Assembly (NCBI RefSeq): GCF_026343125.1
Contig: NZ_JAPEMB010000001.1
Location: 2,356,001 to 2,420,000, forward strand
Length of the DNA stretch: 64,000 nt
Direction of reading: 5' to 3'
From: Streptomyces sp. NBC_00094
GTDB lineage: Bacteria; Actinomycetota; Actinomycetes; Streptomycetales; Streptomycetaceae
Within the stretch, counting starts at the first letter, position 1; the number at the start of each line of letters is the position of its first letter. The notes beneath the pieces were generated by a model. The model worked only from the letters and a program-made list of their open reading frames with translations. It had not been told where the DNA came from and did no database searches. Shown piece by piece: positions 39,282 to 45,833 of this stretch. The position numbers and the translations under genes are program-made.

Positions 39282-40544
39282 TCAGCTCCCCTCGGTCACG
39301 GGCGCCAGGATCTCGGCGAGGTCCCGCCCGACCGGGGCATCCTGCCACGGCCGCATGACCCGCTCCAGAGTTGCCAACTCCCGCCGCATCCGCGCGGACC
39401 CCGTCTCGGCTTCGATCACTGCGACGTCGCGGGCGATCTCCACTGCCTGCTCCGGCTCCCGTGCGGCCGCGGCCGCCGTCGCATGCCGCGCCATGTACAC
39501 ACCGCGGTCTCGCCGCGCGGTGGCCGGAACGACGTCGAGTACCTGCGACCACAGGTCACTCGCCTCGGCGCCGAGCCCGAGCCGGCCGTAGCAGGTGGCG
39601 CGCTGCACCTCCAGGTAGCCGGGCGTCCTCCTGCACGCGTTACCCCAGGGCAGGTCGTCGTCGACGCGCGGCAGAATCCGCCCGGCTTCGTCGATGAGCC
39701 GGTCCACCGCGTTGCGGTCGCGCAGGAGGCTGGCGCCGTGCGCCTGCTGCTGCATCGCCATGACCCGGATCTTCGGCACGATCTGGTCGTCGCCGAGCAC
39801 GGCCACGCACAGGTCGACGACGCCGGCCCCGTCGCCGAGGTCGGTGCGGACCTGCGCCGAGTTGACCATGGCGTAGCCAATGAGGTGCGGGTCGCGGGCC
39901 CGAAGCGCTATCTCCTGCGTGATGCCCCGCCAGAACGTGGCCGCGCCCAGGTCGCCGGCGTCCTGGTAGAGCCAGCCGACGAGCGCGGCATACGCGGCGC
40001 CGACCCGGAGGAGACCGCGGCGGGTCTCTCCGGTGGCGGAGCGGGTGAGCTTGTCGATGAGCTGGTACTGCGGCCCGAGGGTGCCGATGAGGTCGTGCGG
40101 GCCGAGGAGCATGTCCGCCCGGTAGTGCCCTTCGAGCTGGGACTGGAAGTAGTCGACGAGGCCGGGGTCGACGTGCTGCGTCGCGTTGGGTCCGGGGACG
40201 AGCGCGGCCGCGGTGACGGCGAGGAAGCCGGCGGTCTGCATACGGGTCTCTTCGTGGTGCTCGGGCCGGATCCAGCCCGGCGGGGCGGTGAAGCCCAGGT
40301 CCTCCGGCCACTTCCCCAGTGCGTCGTGGAGTACGAGGGCGGTCTCCTCCAACGGCCAGCCCGGCTCGGGCCCTTCCCACCGGCGCCATGTCCGCGAGCT
40401 GACGTTGAAGTGGGCATCGTCGAGGAGCTGCCGTCCATGTCGGGTGAGCGCCGCTGCGGCAGCCTCCATCGTTCTCCACCCGACCCGGAGGCGGGCGGCA
40501 CGAAGGGCGTCGTTGCGTCTCATGCCGCCAGTGTGAGGTGTCAT
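39282..40544 (-). CDS. XRE-type regulator with TPR-like C-terminus, 420 aa
   Basis: DNA-binding head (MRRNDALRAARLRVGWRTMEAAAAALTRHG ... FNVSSRTWRRWEGPEPGWP, ~8-65) followed by ~330 residues of helical repeats with paired-helix spacing typical of TPR regulators in Streptomyces. ATG 40544 has AGAGG 7 nt upstream; the later ATG at 40523 is less likely. Divergent from a group of small genes (40700-42095) that it may control, and in operon with the pterin dehydratase. Confidence 0.82.
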   Translation of the reverse strand: MTPHTGGMRRNDALRAARLRVGWRTMEAAAAALTRHGRQLLDDAHFNVSSRTWRRWEGPEPGWPLEETALVLHDALGKWPEDLGFTAPPGWIRPEHHEETRMQTAGFLAVTAAALVPGPNATQHVDPGLVDYFQSQLEGHYRADMLLGPHDLIGTLGPQYQLIDKLTRSATGETRRGLLRVGAAYAALVGWLYQDAGDLGAATFWRGITQEIALRARDPHLIGYAMVNSAQVRTDLGDGAGVVDLCVAVLGDDQIVPKIRVMAMQQQAHGASLLRDRNAVDRLIDEAGRILPRVDDDLPWGNACRRTPGYLEVQRATCYGRLGLGAEASDLWSQVLDVVPATARRDRGVYMARHATAAAAAREPEQAVEIARDVAVIEAETGSARMRRELATLERVMRPWQDAPVGRDLAEILAPVTEGS

Positions 40545-40699
40545 CACGATGCCTCTGGGCCGTGGCCGCGACGTGGCCATGCGTGGCCACTCGGTGGCCT
40601 ATCTGCTCGGTGCCGTGCTCACACATCATCGACCCACAGCCGAAGGGGCATGCGGCGAACTGCGGAGATGCCCCTCCAACTGATGGACGGGAGCAGCCG

Positions 40700-41164
40700 A
40701 TGCCGGAGCAGATCAAGCACGAGAGGCCGCCCGAGCAGACGGTCGAGGTGCACCTCGGGGCCCTCCTCGTTCAGGTCGCGGATGCCGTGGAGGGCCACGT
40801 CGAGGACGCGGTCGGAACGGACATCGCGGGAGCCCTCGCCCTGAGGCATCACCCTGGAGACATCGCACTCGCGCAGCTCACCAACCGGCTCCTCACCCAC
40901 TGCGCCACCCTCGCCAACGGCGTCACGGAGATCCCCGAGAGCGACCGCTCCCCGCGTGGACATGCCGTCCTGGAGACCTGGGCCAAGCTCCAGGAGGACG
41001 GGCCGGCCGACGGGCCCCTCGGCTCCTGGTCGTACCCCCGGCACTTGGCCCTGACCGCCCGCGACATGCTCCAGGCGATCCACGACCACCGCCATCAGAC
41101 GCAGGTCCACGGGTTGTTCGTGGGCCACCGCAACATGCCTCCGCTGGCGCCCAGCGACCGATGA
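40700..41164 (+). CDS. Hypothetical protein, 154 aa
   Basis: Unknown. Soluble helical protein: EQTVEVHLGALLVQVADAVEGHVEDAVGTDIAGAL, then LANGVTEIPES and a C-terminal His-rich helix (LTARDMLQAIHDHRHQTQVHGLFVGH). GGGAGC precedes the ATG. First of the small-gene group facing the XRE regulator; its stop overlaps the start of a 27-codon gene (ATGA). Confidence 0.7.
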   Translation: MPEQIKHERPPEQTVEVHLGALLVQVADAVEGHVEDAVGTDIAGALALRHHPGDIALAQLTNRLLTHCATLANGVTEIPESDRSPRGHAVLETWAKLQEDGPADGPLGSWSYPRHLALTARDMLQAIHDHRHQTQVHGLFVGHRNMPPLAPSDR

Positions 41165-41244
41165 GCGAGTGGCAGCGTCAGGCCCTCTTCTGCCTGATCG
41201 TCCTCAGCATCCTCGCCGCCCTCGTCGTCAGCGTCACCCACTGA
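41161..41244 (+). CDS. 27-aa single-pass membrane peptide
   Basis: Short reading frame starting ATG at 41161 inside the stop of the preceding gene (ATGA) and ending TGA at 41242. It encodes MSEWQRQ followed by a hydrophobic stretch of about 18 residues (LFCLIVLSILAALVVSVT) and a final His: one membrane helix. The 4-nt overlap argues for coupled translation. The role is unknown; small regulators or toxin-like peptides of this form are common. Confidence 0.55.
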   Translation: MSEWQRQALFCLIVLSILAALVVSVTH

Positions 41245-41303
41245 CTCCCGCCCCACACGAGGCGGGTCCACGCACCATCGGCAATCCACCAGAAGGAGAC
41301 CCC

Positions 41304-41804
41304 GTGGCCTGCAAGAACCAGCCGTCGGACGGCAACCCGCCGCCCTGCTCGTCCCATCCCGGTGTCAGTAGCTCGCCCAGCGCCCGAACCCTGCTGAGTG
41401 ACACGGCGTTCAACGGCGTGATGCACACGGTCCTCGACAACAACCCCGGCATGGACACCTCGATGGCCTCCCGGATCGTGATCGAGGCCCTCAAGTTCGT
41501 GCACGCGGCATCGCTCTTCCCGACGGTGCGCATCGCGCCCACCCGCGAGGTGGACGAGGGCTGGCACGCCCTGATCCTCCACACGCACCTGTACGCGACC
41601 CTGTGCAGCCGCCTCGGTCGCACCGTCCACCACTACCCCGAGCGACCCGATGCGTCCCGCCACGACCCGGACGTCCTCACCCGCACCATGGCCCTCATCG
41701 AGCAGGCCGGCTACAGCATCGACGCCGAACTCTGGACGAGCCCGGAGAGGTCCCTGATCACGGTGGCCGCATCGTGCTCGCACACCCAGAAGCCCGGCGG
41801 GTGA
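41304..41804 (+). CDS. Glycine-rich-domain (GRDP)-like protein, 166 aa
   Basis: The block DEGWHALILHTHLYATLCSRL near 95-115 recalls the W-H-x-F/L-I-L-x-T-x-x-Y-x-x-F-C motif of glycine-rich domain-containing proteins, preceded by a helix SRIVIEALKFVHAASLFPT. The Cys near the start (MACKNQ) and end are unusual. GGAG lies before the GTG at 41304. Third member of the small-gene group; function unknown. Confidence 0.72.
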   Translation: MACKNQPSDGNPPPCSSHPGVSSSPSARTLLSDTAFNGVMHTVLDNNPGMDTSMASRIVIEALKFVHAASLFPTVRIAPTREVDEGWHALILHTHLYATLCSRLGRTVHHYPERPDASRHDPDVLTRTMALIEQAGYSIDAELWTSPERSLITVAASCSHTQKPGG

Positions 41805-41885
41805 GGTCCGATCAACCCCGGCGGATGCGCGACCAGCGGCGGCGGCGACGAATAGGCTCGACAGCCCGTCGACGTAAGGAGAGCC

Positions 41886-42095
41886 ATGGACGCGCACGAG
41901 GTCTCGTCACTGCACGACTCGATGCGCCGGTACGGGATCCCGGGGGTCCTCGAACCGGTGGACCCGCAGAACCCCGCGGGCGCCTGGCGGGTGGTTGACC
42001 CCGTCGACCGACACGACATCACTGACGCCGTCCTAGCCCGCGTGGCAGCCGTCGACCGTCACCGGCCCACCCGCGGGTTCATCATCGCGGGCTAG
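41886..42095 (+). CDS. Small hypothetical protein, 69 aa
   Basis: AAGGAG precedes the ATG. Mixed alpha/beta, with WRVVDPVDRHDITDAVLARVAAVDRH. No membrane segment and no family recognised. Last gene of the small-gene group before the terminator and tRNA. Confidence 0.65.
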   Translation: MDAHEVSSLHDSMRRYGIPGVLEPVDPQNPAGAWRVVDPVDRHDITDAVLARVAAVDRHRPTRGFIIAG

Positions 42096-42123
42096 CGGTT
42101 CGAGGTAGCCCCAGGCATGAAGC

Positions 42124-42153
42124 GACCCCCCGCCCACGGTGGGGCGAGGGGTC
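42124..42153 (+). terminator. Hairpin terminator after the small-gene group
   Basis: GACCCCCCGCCC (42124-42135) pairs with GGGGCGAGGGGTC (42141-42153) around a 5-nt loop, with one bulge. Lies 28 bp past the last stop codon and 30 bp before the tRNA 3' end. Confidence 0.8.
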
Positions 42154-42183
42154 AAGAACAGGCTCTCACCTGCTACTACCTAC

Positions 42184-42258
42184 TGGTGGGCGCGGACGGT
42201 TTCGAACCGCCGACATCTGCTTTGTAAGAGCAGCGCTCTACCCCTGAGCTACGCACCC
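42184..42258 (-). tRNA. tRNA-Val (anticodon UAC)
   Basis: Minus-strand cloverleaf: acceptor GGGTGCG/CGCGCCC (one G-U), D-arm GCTCAGGGGTAGAGC, anticodon stem CTGCT/AGCAG with loop CTTACAA giving UAC, T-arm GGCGGTTCGAAACCGTC, and an encoded CCA at 42184-42186. Reads GUA valine codons, rare in this GC-rich genome. Confidence 0.95.
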
Positions 42259-42437
42259 GTGGAAGAGGCAACAGCCTACATGGCCGACGGGGCCGGATCG
42301 AAACCGATATCTCCGGCGGGGTGGCGGGGCGGGGGGGTAGCCCCACCCTTCGGACGGTGGGTCGCCGGATCGTGACGGGGGGTGGTCGGGTCGTAGCGTC
42401 GGGGGACCGTTCGTTTTCTTCTGGGGGTTCGATCGCC

Positions 42438-43196
42438 ATGGGCGCACGTCATCCGTTTCTCGCTGCCGGCGGGGCGCTCGTCGCCCTGCTCACGCTCAGT
42501 GGCTGCGGGTCGGCCGACGTCGGGGACGCTCCGGTCGAGAGGAAGACGTTCGCGTTCGACGGGAGCACGCTCACCGTGGACTCCGACGACTCCGCGCTCG
42601 TCATCACGCCCGCGGACGTCGACGACGTGGTCGTCGAGCGGCAGGTCGACGGGTGGGTGTTCATCGGGTCCGGGCCCGACGCGACCTGGAAGCTCGCCGA
42701 CGGGCGGCTCACTCTGCGGGTCGACTGCGACGCCGTCGCCTCCAACTGCGACGCCGTGCACCGGATCCAGGTGCCCCGCGGCGTCGCCGTCGCCGTCGAG
42801 GACGACAACGGGGACGTCCGCGCCGAGGGGTTCGCCACGCCGCTCACCGTGCGGTCCGACAACGGGGACGTCCGGGTGATCGGGAGCACGGGGGCCCTCG
42901 ACCTCGGCACCGATAACGGCGACCTGACCGTCGAGGGCGACACCACCGCGCCCGGCGTCCTCGCCAGGACCGACAACGGCGACGTGCGGATCACCCTCGG
43001 AGCCGTACCCCGGCGGGTCGACGTGGCCACCGAGAACGGCGACGTCCACGTCACGCTGCCCACGGCCGAGTACGACGCCACCGGGGCCAGCGACAGCGGC
43101 GACGTCCGCCTCGACGTGCCCCGGCGCGACGGCAGCGAGCACTCCGTGAGCGTCCGCAGTGACAACGGCGACATCGACGTCCGAACGGCGAACTGA
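42438..43196 (+). CDS. DUF4097 lipoprotein (beta-helix), 252 aa
   Basis: Lipid-anchored surface protein. Signal and lipobox TLSGC at ~20-24. The body is made of repeats around (D/S)(N/S)GDV, e.g. EDDNGDVRAEG, RSDNGDVRVIG, GTDNGDLTVEG, RTDNGDVRITL, ATENGDVHVTL, SDSGDVRLDV, the right-handed beta-helix pattern of DUF4097/adhesin-like proteins. ATG 42438 matches the signal peptide. Its partner may be the coiled-coil protein downstream. Confidence 0.85.
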   Translation: MGARHPFLAAGGALVALLTLSGCGSADVGDAPVERKTFAFDGSTLTVDSDDSALVITPADVDDVVVERQVDGWVFIGSGPDATWKLADGRLTLRVDCDAVASNCDAVHRIQVPRGVAVAVEDDNGDVRAEGFATPLTVRSDNGDVRVIGSTGALDLGTDNGDLTVEGDTTAPGVLARTDNGDVRITLGAVPRRVDVATENGDVHVTLPTAEYDATGASDSGDVRLDVPRRDGSEHSVSVRSDNGDIDVRTAN

Positions 43197-43269
43197 TCGG
43201 CCCGTGTGTTCGTCCTTACCGGGTGGGAGAATGAACCTGGCACGGCGGACACAGCACGGGGAGAGGTAC

Positions 43270-44649
43270 GTGGCGGCGAGCGACGGCAGGACACCCCTCA
43301 GGGGCAGCGCGACGCCCAGGATTCCGTCCACCTTCCGGCTGGCCCTCGCGTTGCCGCTGCTGGTCGGGGCGCTGCTGCCACAGGCCTTCGCCGGCGGCGG
43401 TACGCGCCGCTGGTTCGGCGGACGCGGTGAGGGCCAGCGGGCCGAGGCCCAGGCCGCCAAGGACGCCGCCGCCGCCGCCTTCTACGAGCTCGACACCGCC
43501 CAGCGCGGGCTGCGGATCTCCATCGAGACCATCACCGCCGTGGACAGCTCCCCCGACGCCCAACGCGCGGTGGAGGGGTTCGAGGCCCTCGGGCGCCGGA
43601 TCGACGAGGTCAGCCACGTCTACATCAACGCCGTCGACGCCCACGACCTCGACCACGACGAACTCGACACGGCCACCGCCGCCCGCGCCCGCACCGAACT
43701 GACCGGCGCCAAGGAGCAACTCGACCGGGTCAAGGACGAGCTCGACCGCTTCGAGCAGGGCCTCGGGCCGCTCCTCGACCGCGCCGAGACGCAGCTCGCC
43801 CGGCTCGCCCCCGCCGTCGAGCGCGCCCGCCAGGCGCTGCGCGGCGCCGGCACCGCCCTCGACGCCGTACGGGTGGGAGGGCTGCGCGCCGACGACCTCG
43901 CGCTGCGGCTCGCCCGGCTCGGGCCCGAGCTGACCCGCCTCAACGAGGGCGCGGGGCGGCACGGCGTCCCCGAGACCCTCCAGCGCGCCGACCGCGTCCT
44001 GCGGGACGCCGAGGCCGTACGGGCCGAGGCCGAGCGGCTGCCGGAGCGCGCCACCGAGATCGACCGGCGGCTCGTCTCCCTCCGTACCCGCACCGAGGCG
44101 CTGACCACCCGCGCCGGGGGCGTCGAGCCGGTCCTGTCCGAGCTGCGGCGGCGGTTCTCGCTGGCCTGCTGGCAGGACCTCCAGCACGTACCCGAGCAGG
44201 CCGCCGGCACCCTCCATCAGGCCGAGGAGCGGCTCGCCGAGGCCACGAAGGCCCGCGAGGAGCAGCGCTGGCCCGACGCGACCTCCCTGCTCTCGACCGT
44301 CCGCGCGCTCCTCGACTCGACCGACGAGGCCGTGTCGGCGGCCGGGGACCGGCTGCGTCGCCTGGACGCCGTCGCGAAGGACCCCAAGACGGAGATCGAC
44401 CGCGCCCGGTTCGCGGTACGGGACGCCCAGCGGCTCGCCATGGCGGGCCGCCACACCCCCGACCCCCGCCACGCCCGCCCCCTCGACGAGGCCGTGGCCC
44501 GGCTCGACCGGGCGGTCGCGACGCTGGAGGAGGGCCGGCACCCCGACTACTGGCACTTCCTGACCGAGCTGGAGGGCGTCCGCGGGTCCGCCGCGCGCGT
44601 CGTCGAGCAGATCAGGGAGGACCGGGGCACGGCCGCCGCCGGTCACTGA
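43270..44649 (+). CDS. Long coiled-coil protein, 459 aa
   Basis: Soluble apart from a hydrophobic N-terminal segment (FRLALALPLLVGALLPQAFA) that may be a signal or anchor; then ~400 residues of nearly continuous charged helix rich in Ala, Arg, Glu and Leu. No catalytic motif. GTG 43270 follows GGGGAGAGG at good spacing; ATG 43231 is an alternative. Lies beside FmdB and the Ter cluster, whose stress-response modules often include coiled-coil partners; a link is only suggested by position. Confidence 0.75.
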   Translation: MAASDGRTPLRGSATPRIPSTFRLALALPLLVGALLPQAFAGGGTRRWFGGRGEGQRAEAQAAKDAAAAAFYELDTAQRGLRISIETITAVDSSPDAQRAVEGFEALGRRIDEVSHVYINAVDAHDLDHDELDTATAARARTELTGAKEQLDRVKDELDRFEQGLGPLLDRAETQLARLAPAVERARQALRGAGTALDAVRVGGLRADDLALRLARLGPELTRLNEGAGRHGVPETLQRADRVLRDAEAVRAEAERLPERATEIDRRLVSLRTRTEALTTRAGGVEPVLSELRRRFSLACWQDLQHVPEQAAGTLHQAEERLAEATKAREEQRWPDATSLLSTVRALLDSTDEAVSAAGDRLRRLDAVAKDPKTEIDRARFAVRDAQRLAMAGRHTPDPRHARPLDEAVARLDRAVATLEEGRHPDYWHFLTELEGVRGSAARVVEQIREDRGTAAAGH

Positions 44650-44729
44650 GGCCCGCGGCGAACGCGGCTGCCGAGCGACGCGGTGGAGGGCCACTCCCCC
44701 CGGCCCCCGCCCGCCGTTAGCCTGTCCTC

Positions 44730-44954
44730 ATGCCTCGTTACGAATTCCGCTGCCGCACCTGCGGCGACACCTTCGAGCTCAGCCGTCCCATGGCCGAGTC
44801 CTCCGCTCCGGCCTCCTGCCCCGCCGGGCACGACGACACCGTGAAGCTGCTCTCGGCCGTGGCCGTCGGCGGCAGCAGCACCGCCGCCCCCGCGCAGGGC
44901 GCGAGCGGCGGCGGTGGCGGCGGCGGTTGTTGCGGTGGGGGCTGCTGCGGCTGA
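44730..44954 (+). CDS. FmdB-family zinc ribbon protein, 74 aa
   Basis: Small regulatory zinc ribbon: RYEFRCRTCGDTFELSRPM and CPAGHDD form the four-ligand site (two Cys, then Cys and His). The C-terminus is a striking Gly/Cys tail (seven Gly, then CCGGGCCG) with four extra Cys that could bind metal. ATG 44730. Stands between the coiled-coil gene and the convergent HAD gene of the Ter cluster. Confidence 0.88.
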   Translation: MPRYEFRCRTCGDTFELSRPMAESSAPASCPAGHDDTVKLLSAVAVGGSSTAAPAQGASGGGGGGGCCGGGCCG

Positions 44955-45023
44955 GGCCCCCTGAGGGCGCGCCTGGGCTCCCGTACGGACAGGCCTGTCA
45001 GGCCCCGGTCCGCCGGACGGGCC

Positions 45024-45833
45024 CTACCTGGCCGCCGCCGCCCGGAAGCGGCGGAGGATCTCCTCCCCCGCCGCGACTCCGCGTTCCGCGAGGACGTCGA
45101 GGTGGGGGGCGGTCCAGTCGCTGTCGGCCAGCTCGCCGTGGCCCGGGCGCCACGCCCGGTCCGCGGCCATCAGCAGGTCGGCGTCGAGGAGAGAGTCCCC
45201 CGCCGCCAGGGTGAGCGTGGCGCCGATGCGCCGCGCGACCTCGCGGACGGCCGCGCTCTTGGTGAGCGGCTTCGGCACCGCGTACACCTTGCGGCCCTGC
45301 AGCGAGACGGTCCAGCCGCGCTCCCCCGCCCACTCCCCGAAGCGTCGCAGCCATTCCTCCGGCAGCCGCTCGCGCTCGACGACGAGGTAGGCGAAGAGGT
45401 CCTCGGCCACCCGGTGCTTGCGGACCCACGACAGGTCCGTCGTGGCGGTGAGGTACGCGCGGATCTCGGAGAGCGGCGCGCACTCGTCGGCGAGCCGGCT
45501 CGCCACCGTCGCCTGCCAGTCGCGGTCGGAGACACCGTCGACGAGGATGTGCCCGCCGTTGGCGCAGATCGCGTACTTCGGTGTGGTTCCCGGGAGTTGG
45601 ATGCGCTGGTACTGCTTGCGCGTTCGCGTCGTGGTGGGGACGAAGACCGCCTCGTCGGTCAGCAGCGCCAGGAGGTCGGCCGCGTCCTCGGTCATGTAGG
45701 ACAGCGGCTTCGACTCGTGGACCTCGACGCACAGCAGCCGGGGCGCCTGCGCGTCGGGCATCCCGAGGGCGAGGGCCGCGCTCGAGTAGATCAGGGTGCG
45801 GTCGAGGTCGCTCGCGACCAGGGTCGTACTCAC
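45024..45833 (-). CDS. HAD phosphatase of the Ter biosynthetic module, 269 aa
   Basis: Cof-like HAD: VASDLDRTLIYSS (nucleophile Asp), TTTRTRKQYQRI (motif II), K in LTKSAAV and AGDSLLDADLL (motif IV). GTG 45833 overlaps the stop of the PRTase-StiP gene. In tellurium-resistance (Ter) systems a HAD enzyme is grouped with PRTase, TRSP, StiP and CitE-like proteins that are predicted to make a nucleoside-like metabolite; this enzyme would remove a phosphate. Tail of the three-gene operon. Confidence 0.85.
   Translation of the reverse strand: MSTTLVASDLDRTLIYSSAALALGMPDAQAPRLLCVEVHESKPLSYMTEDAADLLALLTDEAVFVPTTTRTRKQYQRIQLPGTTPKYAICANGGHILVDGVSDRDWQATVASRLADECAPLSEIRAYLTATTDLSWVRKHRVAEDLFAYLVVERERLPEEWLRRFGEWAGERGWTVSLQGRKVYAVPKPLTKSAAVREVARRIGATLTLAAGDSLLDADLLMAADRAWRPGHGELADSDWTAPHLDVLAERGVAAGEEILRRFRAAAAR

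Noticed and set aside
42091..42258. tRNA-Val as an attachment site of an integrated element
   Set aside because: Only a GCGGTTCGA fragment recurs nearby; no integrase gene or longer direct repeat was found in the window.
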